Below, one piece after another: positions 24,051 through 35,752 of a stretch of 64,000 bases of DNA. Source of the stretch: Fremontodendron californicum. Its lineage: Eukaryota; Streptophyta; Magnoliopsida; Malvales; Malvaceae. Where the stretch lies: positions 7,979,160 through 8,043,159 of the forward strand of contig JAULJL010000021.1 of the NCBI GenBank assembly GCA_030761205.1, given 5' to 3'. Each line of letters starts with the position of its first letter. Position 1 is the stretch's first letter. The notes beneath the pieces are model-generated. The model did no database searches. It was not told the origin of the DNA and was given only the letters and a program-made list of their open reading frames with translations. Made by a program: the position numbers and the translations under genes.

Positions 24051-24855
24051 GATTGGGAGATTTACAGCATTGAGGTGGAAAGACTTCGGTCTTATATGAT
24101 GTAATAGGATTTCACCTTTTCAGTAGCCGGCTCTTATAGCCTTAGGATGCTAGGAAGAATAAAGTGCTTGTAAAGACAGTTTTAACTACTGCTCAAATTT
24201 TGTAAAACATGGTTTATACCATTGTGAACATTGATATGGGAATGAATTGAGTATGCTTCAAATTTATAAGATGTTGATGATTAAGTTCCTCCGATTCTTA
24301 TTTCCTCCGTGATATCTTCCCCTTTGCATTTTGCATCCCATCAATTATTTGTCAGGTTGCATTCATGCATTCATAATCAGCATGATTTTTCTGTATATAT
24401 CCATGCATTAATTTGCTTATTACATACATCATGATTAGCATTAGGTCACATTCATGACACACATGGTTAGCATGATTTTCCTTGTATATACTCTGTATCA
24501 ATCATTCATTGTTTGCATGTATCATAATTGACACTGTGTTGCATTCATAGGATATATGATTATTCATTGGGAAATATGCTAAAATGCACATGATCAGTCA
24601 TTGCATATATCCATGTGTTGATTTGTTTATTCTTTGTTTGCAACATGTTGGCATTGTGATTGCATTTATCACATATATGGTCAACATGTTTCCATTGTAC
24701 ATGTCCATACATCATATTGCATTCATGGCTCATTCATCATGACATACATTTAGGGGAAATAAAATAGAAGTTGGCTTGGCTTTAGGAGTCTTTGAAAGAA
24801 TTTCCATTTCAAATCAGAAGAAGTACTGAATACACTTTTAATACAGGCTGGTGCT
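24051..24855 (+). other. spacer between the two gag-like frames
   Basis: No coding frame. 24350-24760 repeats the style and some phrases of the leader before the first frame ('catgcattaat', 'cattcatgacacacatgg'). Confidence 0.55.
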
Positions 24856-26271
24856 ATGGAGGATGAACAAGTTGCCCGAATGGAAAAAATGGAAAGGGAA
24901 CAGAGAGAATTGCGAGAACAGCTAGCAAAATCTCAAGCAGAATCTAAGGATCAGATGACTAAACTGATGGAGCTAATGTCTGCTGTAATCAAGGGAAAAG
25001 GATACACCGAAAACTTTGTCGCCGGAGAAGGGTTAGAGGTATAAAAGGGCCAAGATGAGGTCGCAATAAGTGATGCCCAGAACACTGTTAACCCCGTCAA
25101 TGTCCTAAACTCAGATGATCCAGCTGAATAGGCAAAGTTGAAAAGGGTTGCAGTAAATGAGGTTGAGTTGGCAGATTCTCAAGGGAAATATCAGTTGTTA
25201 GATGAAAGGCTCCGGGCAGTAGAAAGAACAGATGTATTCGGGAGTGTGGAGGCGAAAGAACGATGCTTGGTCCTCGATTTAGTCATTCCTCCTAAGTTCA
25301 AGATCTCTGACTTTGTGAAATATGACGGGACGACCGATCCATCCGCCCACATCACTATGTTCTGTCGGAAGATGACAAGTCATATAGATAATGATAAGCT
25401 TTTGATTCACTGCTTTTAGGATAGCCTCAGCGGGTCCGCAATTAGGTGGTATAGTCAATTGAGCAAGGATCAGATTCACTCTTGGAATGATTTGGCTAGG
25501 GCTTTTCTAAACCAGTACAAGCATGTGACCGACAGGACACTTGATCGTCTCACTTTGCAAAATATAGAGAAAAAAGCTACTGAGAGCTTCAAAGAATATG
25601 CACAACGGTGGATGAGCCTGGCTGCCCAAGTACAACCGCCCTTGACACAAAAGGAAATCACTATCCTTTTTGTGAATACACTGCAGGCCCCGTTCTATGA
25701 CAGACTCGTCGGCAATGCTTCGAAGAATTTTGCGGACATGGTAATTTCAGGGGAGATGATTGAGAATGCTATCAAGAGTGGGAAACTTGAAAGAGAAGGA
25801 ACATCCAATGCCGAGAGAAATAAGGCACCAAGAAAGAAAGAGGAAGATGTCCAAACTATGGGAGATTTCATCCCATATTCCCAATTTCCCTCATACCAAT
25901 CATGTTACCCTACTGAGGTATCTCCAAGCCTTTATCCTTACCTACCTACCCAAACACCTAATCCTATACCAGCCCTTGCAACAAGGCCTACTTCTAGAAA
26001 ACGATCGCGAGAAAATCAAGAAAGAATTCCAATCCCCATCCCTGACTTACTGCCATTACTAATAAAGAATCAGTACCTTACCCCGGTACCTTTGAAAATA
26101 GCTCCGAATCCATCAGCAAGGAGTTATGACCCTGACAGCAAGTGTGATTATCACCTAGGGGTAGTTGGGTATTCAACTGAAAAATGCAGACAACTGAAGG
26201 AAAGGATTGAAAGTCTTATCCGTGATGGTATTTTGATACCGGAGCTTATCGATCAATGGAAGACCGCTTAG
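24856..26271 (+). pseudogene. gag pseudogene of Tat/Ogre type
   Basis: One frame runs from 24856 to 26271 and is broken by three in-frame stops at 25042 (taa), 25129 (tag) and 25417 (tag). Order of parts: a coiled coil (MEKMEREQRELREQLAK), then the gag core (PPKFKISDFVKYDGTTDP, IRWYSQL, WNDLARAFLNQYKH, ESFKEYAQRWMSLAAQVQP, LTQKEITILFVNTL), a basic Pro-rich stretch (RPTSRKRSRENQE), and the knuckle CDYHLGVVGYSTEKC. The core is the retrotransposon gag domain of Ty3/gypsy elements. The second knuckle His is Tyr here. All three stops, and this His to Tyr change, are one C to T step from CAG/CAA or CAT. The protein would have formed virus-like particles; this copy cannot make it whole. Confidence 0.88.
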
Positions 26272-29160
26272 CCCTAAATCAGTTTCTTTCAGGGTTTTAG
26301 GGGGAGAATTACTACCATTGAAGGATGTCAATAGGAGCATTTTTGACGCATGTAGTTTTATACACTGTGATGATGAAAGCACTTGTCTCATGTTAACACC
26401 TACATGAATTAAATGAATTTTAAATGCTTTGTGTTTGTTGTGTTTTAAATAAACGTGAATTTACAAAAACAAGCATTAAGGAAGTTTTAATAATGGATAG
26501 TCTCAAGAAGATTGATGATCAGTGTTAGAAATGACCCAACACCATCCCCCTCTTTTTTGGGCTTCTCTATACCTAAACCTTGAATCAATAACACTTGAAA
26601 GACCTAATGCTTCAAGGAAAAATGAATGAAAAAAGAGAAGCATTGTCATTGCAAAATAAGCAAGGATGTAAATCCTAGTCTAGGCTATGAACAAAGGAAC
26701 GAACTTTTTGAAATTTTTCGAATTTCTTGAAAATCAAACAAATGAGACATTCTTTCAAGAGTCTAGATTTTGATAATTTGGTGTGTGTCAAGATTGTGCT
26801 AAAACCATTCATGACCTTTCCCAATAACCACAAAACACTAATTGCCCAAACATCACTTCATGATTGACATCCTGGGGCACAATGATTAAACTAGATTATC
26901 CCTTGTCCCAGAGAAAACCCGTTTTTGGGTCATATTTTCCTTATCTCTTCAAAAAAACTCAGATTGGAAACTCAGCCTTTTCAAAATAGATCTAGACTTG
27001 CTATGTTCCTCGTTGATACAGATTCTCATGGTTAATCAAATTGGGGCATCATATATGGAAATGATGGATACATGGTAAAGAAGGATGGGCTAATGCATGA
27101 ATCATTGGGGGGATGCGACGAAAAAAAAAAAGAAAGAAAAATCGTGATATCATGCATGTGAGAATTCGGATGATTCCAAAGTGCAAAATGAAATTCTGAA
27201 TATCTATTTCCCCTGGGGATTGCTTTTCAATGTGAATATTTGTGCTTGACATGAGAAATTGCCATCTTTCATATCCCCTTCACATAAAAAGAAATTATCC
27301 ATAGTCACCCCTTTTGAGCCAAAAGAATTCTTTCTTCTTTGAACCCTGATCAAGGATTACCCTCTACACTGGGGGGCAAATGCGAGAAAATATCTTTTCA
27401 AAGATCATTGAGAAATGAGTGATAGCTCAAGGACAGACACAAAGCAAATGGAGCCCCGAATAAATACGGGCTCACTCTGTCAAAGAAAAAGAAGAGAAAA
27501 AGATGGTGAAATGAAAGCCAAGAAAAACAAAAGAAAAACACAATAAAAAAGAAAACAAAATGTGTGAAAGACATGGCAAATAGAAAGCCAAAAACAATGA
27601 AGAAAAAAAGCAAAGTCAAAAGGAAAGAAATGTCCAAGAAGGGACAAATGCTTCAAAGAGAATCCTCCTCAAGAAATGATCCTTGATCTGATTACCCTCA
27701 AACACATATTTTGGGCCTATTTATCCTTTCTTTCTGAACCCTGAGCTATGGCCTACATTATATGCTTTAAAAGTCCATTTTGGTCAAGCATGAATATTTA
27801 ATTTGAAAGGTTTTTCGTCAGATTTTATCCCATTTCATCGAATTATCATTTCACTAAGGAAGAATTTAGAATTCTCAAGTGCATGGTAAAACAATGAAAA
27901 AAAAAAAGAATGGGACTCTAGGGCGAAAACCCAAAAAATGGGCGGTCTAGAGTAAATTTGGAAATTTTCGATGCCATCTATGATAGTGTCGATACCCCAA
28001 AAGAAAAGATCTTATTAAAGGAGTGGTCATCGAGGAACATCTAGGAATTCCTGACCCCCCAAATTGTCAGTTCTCATTCAGAGGATTGTCTTCAAAAACT
28101 GAAACTTTTTTTTCTCCAAAATCAACTTTCCAGTTTGAACATCCCGGCCAATCTTGACGCTTGTCAAAATGCCTTGATATGGAAACTAAAAGAATGTTGA
28201 ATTTGTTTGGTTCTCAATGAATTCATGATTTATAAAAACTGTTCCATTTGTGAGCCTAGAAGGGATATACATTTTTGTCATGAAGTTTTCCTGGAAAAGC
28301 CAGAATCTTGTTATACCAAGCCTTGCCAATCCCAGTTGAAAAAAACCAGATTGACACTTAGAGAAATTTCTAACAATGATCATCAGTCTTCAAAAGATTT
28401 GTACATCACACATTGTGGGGTTAATATTTTTTGTTCAGAAGTTTTCAAAATGCGAAAACAAATAAAAATATTTTTGAAATACCCATTTTTGATGTTGACA
28501 TGAGACAAGGGTTTTTCTAACCCAAAGGTATAGAACTGCCAGGATAGGTCCTGACTTCCAGATATGAGAAGAAGAAATAGAACCCGGTTCAGATCTCTGT
28601 TGATGAAAGTTTGAAAAACTGTTGGGGCAAAGAGAATAGCCAAAATGAATTGAAGATATACTCTGATTTGAAGAGGAAAAATGAATTTGAAAGGCTAAGC
28701 CAAAGTCTAGAGGAACAACCGGGGGCATTTGCATCACTCATGAGCACTCATCTCTCTATCAAGCTTTTACATCTGCACAGTGTCGGCAAGCATTTGCATC
28801 ATTCATGGGTATTTGCATTGGCATTATTCCATAAGCATCTGCATTTTACCTTTACATTTACATTCTTCATGGAATTCGTATTTGTGTCATCTCAAACAAT
28901 TGCATCATTTCTAGAATCATTGCATTTTCATTAATGTGTGGTAATTGTAGTTACACCATTCATAAACCAGTTACATGAACACAATTAGTAGGGGCATCTG
29001 CATCATGAAACATGGGCATCAATCCAAGTCATTTACATTTGCATTAAAGACATTTGCACCAGTTTAAGTCATTTCGTATCTTATTCAACATATGCATTTG
29101 CATCAAAAAGCATTCGCATCTTCTCAAAAGCTTTAGGTTAATTTTCAACAATTCTTCAGC
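26272..29160 (+). other. retrotransposon 3' untranslated region, pol absent
   Basis: After gag there is no recognisable protease, reverse transcriptase, RNase H or integrase motif on either strand. The stretch 27120-27640 is strongly purine-rich (GAAA-type runs). From 28730 to 29110 loose 'gcatttgcat' and 'tttgcatca' repeats lead into the tandem array. Short open frames here have no family motifs. Confidence 0.7.
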
Positions 29161-30470
29161 ACCATTTTTAAGACCTCCGGGCATAATTTTTCAAATCACA
29201 GGTAAGACCTCCGGGCAACATCTTTAAGACCTCCGGGCATAACTTTTTTTCAGGGGTAAGGCCTATGGGCACCATTTTTAAGACCTCCGGGCATAATTTT
29301 TCAAATCACAGGTAAGACCTCCGAGCAACATCTTTAAGACCTCCGGGCATAACTTTTTTTCAGGGGTAAGGCCTCCGGGCACTATTCTTAAGACCTCCGG
29401 GCATCATTTTTAAAGTCGCATACAGCGCATTTTTTTCAAATCACGGGTAAGGCCTCCGGGCACCATTCTTAAGACCTCCGGGCATCATTTTTAAAGTCGT
29501 ATACAGCGTATTTTTTCCAAATCACGGGTAAGGCCTCCGGGCACCATTCTTAAGACCTCAGGGCATCATTTTTAAAATCGCATACAGCGCATTTCTTCCA
29601 AATTATGGGTAAGGCCTCCGGGCACCATTCTTAAGACCTCCGGGCATCATTTTTAAAGTCGTATACAGCGCATTTTTTTCAAATCACGGGTAAGGCCTCC
29701 GGGCACCATTCTTAAGACCTCCGGGCATCATTTTTAAAATCGCATACAGCGTATTTCTTCCAAATTATGGGTAAGACCTCCGGGCACCATTCTTAAGACC
29801 TCCGGGCATCATTTTTAAAGTCGTATACAGCGCATTTTTTCCAAATCACAGGTAAGGCCTCCGGGCACCATTCTTAAGACCTCCGGGCATCATTTTTAAA
29901 ATCGCATACAGCGCATTTCTTCCAAATTATGGGTAAGGCCTCCGGGCACCATTCTTAAGAACTCCGGGCATCATTTTTAAAGTCGTATACAGCGCATTTT
30001 TTCCAAATCACGGGTAAGGCCTCCGGGCACCATTCTTAAGACCTCCGGGCATCATTTATTCGCATACAGCGTATTTCTTCCAAATTATGGGTAAGGCCTC
30101 CGGGCACCATTCTTAAGACCTTTGGGCATCATTGTTAAAGTCGCATACAGCGCATTTTTTTCAAATCACGGGTAAGACCTCCGGGCAACATCTTTAAGAC
30201 CTCCGGGCATAACTCTTTTTTTTTCAAGGGTAAGGCCTGTGGGCACCATTTTTAAGACCTCCGGGCATAATTTTTCATAATTCACAGGTAAGACCTCCGG
30301 GCAACATCTTTAAGACCTCCGGGCATAACTTTTTTCAAGGGTAAGACCTCCGGGCACCAATTTTTAAGACCTCCGGGCACCATTTTAAGACCTCCGGGCA
30401 CCAATTTTTAAGACCTCCAGGCTCTATTTTAAGACTTTCGGGCACCAATTTTAAAGACCTTCGGGCATAA
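29161..30470 (+). repeat. 81-bp tandem array in the retrotransposon 3' UTR
   Basis: The core motif 'aagacctccgggcatcattt' alternates with 'ggcctccgggcaccattctt' and a spacer with 'tatacagcgcattttttcc' and 'aaatcacgggtaa'. Landmarks 'ggcctccgg' at 29451, 29532, 29613 and 29694 give an 81-bp period. Both edges (29161-29400 and 30180-30470) have shorter, simpler units without the 'tatacagcg' spacer. Confidence 0.92.
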
Positions 30471-30797
30471 ATTTTTCTTTTGAAAATCGAATTCGTTTTC
30501 TTAAGACGAATCGAGCCTTGTTTAGGCAGGGAATTCAATTTAAGGACAAAATCTTCAATTTATTGTTTTAAAAAAAAAATCAAAAAAAAAAATTGAAAAA
30601 TTGAAAAAGAGAAAAAAAAATAGAAAAAAAAATAGAAAATGAAAAAAGAAAATAAAAAATAAAAAATGCAAAATGCAAAAATGAATAAAGAAATGAAAAA
30701 GAAAACTCCTTTCCCTTTTCTTCACATGTGATTTCACTGACCGTACAAAATTAGTGTTGGTTTATCTTTGCCTGATTCCTGATTCTCAGCAATAGCC

Positions 30798-30809
30798 AAA
30801 GAGGGGCAG
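30798..30809 (+). promoter_or_regulatory. polypurine tract
   Basis: 'aaagaggggcag', almost all purine, ends one base before the 3' LTR. It is placed where plus-strand DNA synthesis would be primed. A longer A/G-rich zone (30565-30710) lies just upstream. Confidence 0.75.
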
Positions 30810-30810
30810 C

Positions 30811-33800
30811 TGTAGACACCTAATTTTGTCCGGACCACCAAACAGGTATGTTTTCCTCCCATATTGATGTTTCCGAGTATAAAAAGACTGTTTTCATCCT
30901 GCAGGTGGTACTCCGAGACTTAGTTTAAGAGGGCGAGCATAAAAAGTCAAACTTGAAAAAAGTCAACCCCGAAAAAGTCAACCCCGAAAAAGTCAACCCC
31001 AGAAAGTCAACTACTGAAAAAGTCAACCCACTTTCAAAATCAAGATTTTAAGTTCAATTGAAAAATGGCGAAAGAATTTTGATAATCCGAGGTCTACATT
31101 GAAAGATATGGAGTTCGGAAGTTGGGATTTGGAGATTCAGTAGAAAGGAAACCCTAATCCGAGAAATTTGGGGAAAAGTGCTTAAACGATCAAACTGGTC
31201 GAAATTGAAGGTTCCAAATGAAAGATAAGCACTGACTACGGGTAATGGAGAAGTCACTTGCAAGAAAAACCGAAAGAAAAGTTAATCCGGGAGAAAACCG
31301 AGAATTAGGTTTTTTAGTGGATTTCGGTGAAACCGGGAAGAATCACAGAAATGGCCCGACTTGGTAAGACCAAAGCCCACAATGGATGAAGAATGGTTAA
31401 AAAGGATGTCCCAAGGCTCAGATTGAAGAAAATCTGAAAATCGGATTTGTTTTGAGCAAAACCGGGTTTCAGAGGTAAAAGGGCAAAATTGGAAAAATTT
31501 GGGAAAAATAGCAAATGAACTCCGAAAATTATGGAAAATTTGTCAATCTCATTCTTAAATCATTTGAAGGAGATTGGCGAAAGAAAATCTTGATTCCGAG
31601 TTCGTTTGCAAAATGGCCAAATCCCGGGCTTCTCATGGAGTAATTCAAAAAGATAAATCCCGGAAAAATAGCAAATGGACTCCAAAAATTCTGAAATTTG
31701 GCAAATCGCATTTTTAAATTATTTGGAAGAGATTGGCGAAAGAAAATCTTGATTCCGAGTTCGTTTGCAAAATGGCCAAATCTCGGGCCTCCTATGCAGT
31801 AATTCAAGCCGATAAATCCCGAAAAAATACCAAATGAGCTCCAAAAATTATGAAAACTTCCAGATCACACTTTTTAATTATTTTGAAGAGATTGGTGAAG
31901 AAAAATCTTGATTTGGAGCTCGTTTAAAAAATGGTAAAAAGTAGGGGCATAAAAGGACATTCTGGGAAGAAAAAATCCAAATAAATAGCAAACGGACTCA
32001 GATAATTTTGAAAAATTCCAGAACTCAATATTTTATTATTTTGGAAGTATTAGAAAAAGAAAAATTGAATTTGGAGTCCGTTTGATATTTATTTGCATCC
32101 GGGGGGCAAAATGGTCATTTCACCCAAGCAACCGAAAAGGGCTTCTTTGGGCCTTTCAAAAATCAGAGCTGGGCTGGAAAAGAAAAGTGCTGGCCTGCCC
32201 AAGCCCAAAGGAAGGAGGAAGCTTATGATTTTTTCAATCAAGTGGTTAAAAAAATCAAGAGTGATATTTTTGAGCCTAAGTCCCAATCCCACATCCCTTT
32301 GTAATGTCAAGCCAAGGAGGTGCTCACCTTATAAATAAGGGGTCTTGGCCTTTGGTTGAAACCTACCCACCACCCCTTGTGAGAGATAGTCTATACAATT
32401 GTATTAGGATTATCCGGGTGATGAGTCATAGTGTTTTTGTTGAGAGGGTTTGTAGCTTAATCCGTTCAAAAGCTACTTTGAGGGTTTGTAGCTTAATCCG
32501 TTCAAAAGCTACTTGTTTGAGGGTTTGTAGCTTAATCCGTTCAAAAGCTACTTGTGAGAAGGTTTATAGCTTAATCCGTTCAAAAGCTACTTGTGAGAGG
32601 GTTTATAGCTTAATCCATTCAAAAGCTACTTGTGAGAGGGTTTATAGCTTAATCCGTTCAAAAGCTACTTGTAAGAAGGTTTGTAGCTTTATCCGTACAA
32701 AAGCTTGTATCCTTATGGGATCGTGGATGTAGACTAAGAGGGTCGAACCACGTAAAATATTGTCTCTTTTTCTCTTCTTGTTCGAATGCTTGTGTGATTC
32801 TTTGCATGATTCTTGTTTTATATCTTAGTTGAGCATGTTTTAGAGTTAGCATATTAGGTGTTTGTGAAAATGCTTGTGTGATTCTTTGCATGATTCTTGT
32901 TTTATATCCTAGTTGATAATGTTTTAGATTTAGTATATTAAGTGTTTGTGGAAATGCTTGTGTGATTTTTGCATGATTTAAGTATTATGACTTAGTTTTT
33001 TTATGTTTGTATTAAGTGTTTGTGAAAATGCCATGCTTGTTGGAGCTTGAGGCCATTTGGCTACTCCATGTGTTTTGCATTGTGTGTTGCATTTTTTGTC
33101 ATGCTAGTTGTTAGGTTTTTGCATTTGCATGATATTTGGTTGGATTTTTGAATTAAGCATGCCTTGTGTTTGTAAAAATGCCATGCATGTTTTAGGTCTA
33201 GGTTACATTAAATGCCATGCAAGTTCATGTTAGGTCTAGGCCATATTATTTATGTCATGCATTTTCCTTACATTTAGGTTTAGATCCATGCATTTCATGC
33301 ATTATGTTTGCTGCATTGTTTCATGCATTTCATGACCATGCCACTTGAATAATGGCTTGAGCCAATTAATGGTTCAAGGTCATGCTCTCTTGAGCACACT
33401 TGTGGAAAATTAAGTTTGTCAAATTGATTATTCTACCTTTGTGATTTTTTTTTTACTTAGCCAATTTTTATCTAACTTTCAAAAAGTCCTAGCTACTGCT
33501 TTCAAGTCATTTTATGAGTTTCAAATATTTTTACTTTGGTTTTTAAATGATTTTATCAAAAGCAAAAATGTGTTGGCAAAGCAGTTTTTTTTCTCCTCCA
33601 AAAACTCGTACATCTATGATTTTTCTGGGAATTCATCTTTGATCAGAAAATTAAGCCGATTTTTTTTCGTGTATTTTTACATGTCCTGAGTCTCCAGTTT
33701 TTTTTTCAGAATTTTTGGAATTTTTAAAAATAGGGTAAAAAATCATGGACTAAAACTGGACATTGGAGTCAGAATTGAATTTAAAGAAAAACAAAGCAGT

Positions 33801-35203
33801 TTTTTCTCCTCCGAAAACTCGTACATCTTTGATTTTTCTGAGAATTCATCTTTGATCAGAAAATTAAGCCAATTTTTTCTCGTGTAGTTTTACATGTCCT
33901 GAGTCTCCAGTATGTTTTTTACAATTTTTGGAATTTTTAAAATAGGGTAAAAAAATCGTGGATTAAAACTGGACAGTGGAGTTAGAATTGAATTTAAAGA
34001 AAAACCAATTTTCTGTTTTGGTTAATTTACTTAGAGTGGGCTGATTAGGAGGGTTAGCTACTGACTTAGGGTAATTTCTAAGCCTTTTTAAACTCTAAAA
34101 ATGGTTTTTTTAAGTCCCGGGTTAAGGAGAGTCAAGTCCGGATTTTTTTTTAAACTTAGGAAATTAGAGCCATTTAAAAATTTTTAGCCCAGTTTTTATT
34201 GTTAATTCAAGCTTTTCAAAATTGTTTTCAAACAATCACAAAGTATTTTGGTTTTAGAATATTTAATTTGACATATTTTCCTAAGGTAGCCGGATATCTT
34301 TTTAGACATACGGATTTCCTTAATAAAGGAAAAAATACATTTCATGCATATTATATGGTAGCATTATTTCATATTCCATCTCATTTAATTTATATGCCAT
34401 ATTATTCATGTTTGCCATGTCATTTAGGTTGCATTATATTATTTAGATTTTGCTATGTCATTTTATTTATGTCATGCATATACATATTCATTTCTTTTAA
34501 ATGTTTTCAAAAAAAGATAATGGTTTTCAATAAAAAAAAATATAAAGATATTCCCGAATTAAAATAATTCATGAGTTCTCTACCGGGTTTGCTGGAGGGA
34601 ATATCATCAATTATCATTAATAAAGGAATATCTTTCTTTCAAAAAAGAGAATGATTCGGAAAGTTTTCCAAAACTAATAAAAATTTCTATATTTTGTCAC
34701 GTTTGTTGGGGAATATAGGAAAATTTTGAATTTATAAATTTCGGATCATTTTCAATAAAAAATGGAATTATTTATCTTTAAATTGGGAATTAATTTGAAA
34801 TACTAAATTTAAAACCAATTTTTACCGAGACTTGAGATAATACACGATTAATAAGGTACCGATTTATACGGGCGTTGTGGGGGTGCTAATCCTTCCCTGC
34901 ACGTAACTGACTCCCGAACCCGCTTCTTTGATTTCTCTGGTTTAAAACGCAGACTTGAAATTGGTTTTTAAAATGCTTTAATTAATTTTTAAAATATTTT
35001 ATAAAACCGGTTTTAATAGGTGGCCGATCACACCTAGCTAAAAAAGATTGGTGGCGACTCCATGTCTTTTTTTAAGGTCATTTTCAAAACCTTCATTTTT
35101 CTAGAGGAATTAAGTCGACTTTTCCTCGGTTTTTTTAATGTCACGCCATAACGAATAATAAAGTCTTGCGATGAGACTCGTTATTATTTTTTAGGTTGCG
35201 ACA
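30811..35203 (+). repeat. 3' long terminal repeat
   Basis: It is 4393 bp and nearly identical to the 5' LTR. TATA box at 32330. It has seven hairpin units (32440-32715) instead of eight, a 13-bp insertion at about 32170, and an extra 'acttgaaaaaagtcaa' type unit near 30950. It ends 'ggttgcgaca', followed by the target duplication 'aacat'. Confidence 0.95.
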
Positions 35204-35309
35204 AACATGTCTTTCAATCCAGCAACTTGTAGATCCCATATCGTAATGTATATATGTTTTGCTAGGAGCCACAAAAGTATCAGTTAGATCTTTATCTGGT
35301 AGTAAATAT

Positions 35310-35744
35310 CAAGGAATAAAAAATCGAATCAGAAGTCGAATTGATCGGACTTTTGATTTTTGGTTCAATAGATTAAATTGACCAGTTCAATTATAGCAAG
35401 AAAAATAAAATCAGAAATTAAAAATAATTCAGAAAAAATGATAAAAATGATAAAAAAAACAAAACAAATAAATAATATAAGTTATTAATTTCTATTTTAT
35501 CCTAGTTTTTGGATCTTTTAATTTGTAATCAATTGGATTCAAAAAAGCCCAAAAAAAATTTAAAAAAATTATTTTCGATTTTATTGAATTTTTTCCCCTT
35601 CTTTTTTTATTTTCAATTCTCGATTTTTAACCGGTTTGATTTTTTCCATTTTTTCCGATTTTATGATAAATATAATTGAACCGTCGTACCTGCCGATTCC
35701 CGATTGAACTAATTGAATCGGCCTATTCGATTTTTTTATCATTG
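35310..35744. mobile_element. hAT-type MITE with 8-bp target duplication
   Basis: It begins 'caaggaataaaaaatcgaat' and ends 'attcgatttttttatcattg', which is its near complement. It is flanked by 'gtaaatat' at 35302-35309 and 35745-35752. The 435-bp interior is AT-rich and non-coding, with 'gaccagttcaatt' and 'gattgaactaattgaatcgg' symmetry. The 8-bp duplication and CA...TG ends fit hAT. Confidence 0.75.
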
Positions 35745-35752
35745 GTAAATAT

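Larger units (their letters stand above)
17150..35203 (+). mobile_element. Tat/Ogre-type LTR retrotransposon, non-autonomous
   Basis: The 18,054-bp element is flanked by the exact 5-bp duplication 'aacat' (17145-17149 and 35204-35208). The LTRs are 17150-21551 and 30811-35203, starting TGTAGACA and ending GCGACA. Directly after the 5' LTR lies a primer site for tRNA-Arg. A purine tract precedes the 3' LTR. Very long LTRs, a tRNA-Arg primer and a tandem-repeat 3' untranslated zone are known traits of the Tat/Ogre lineage of Ty3/gypsy elements. Inside are two gag-like frames, one intact and one with stops. No protease, reverse transcriptase, RNase H or integrase frame is visible, so it must have been moved by enzymes from another element. 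Confidence 0.93.

Noticed and set aside
28207..28934. Open frames in the retrotransposon downstream of gag
   Set aside because: They contain none of the protease, RT, RNase H or integrase motifs and overlap frames on both strands, so I treat them as non-coding.
29161..30470. Regular repeats with spacers that might look like a CRISPR array
   Set aside because: The units are head-to-tail tandem repeats with homologous spacers inside a plant retrotransposon. There are no unique spacers and no cas genes.
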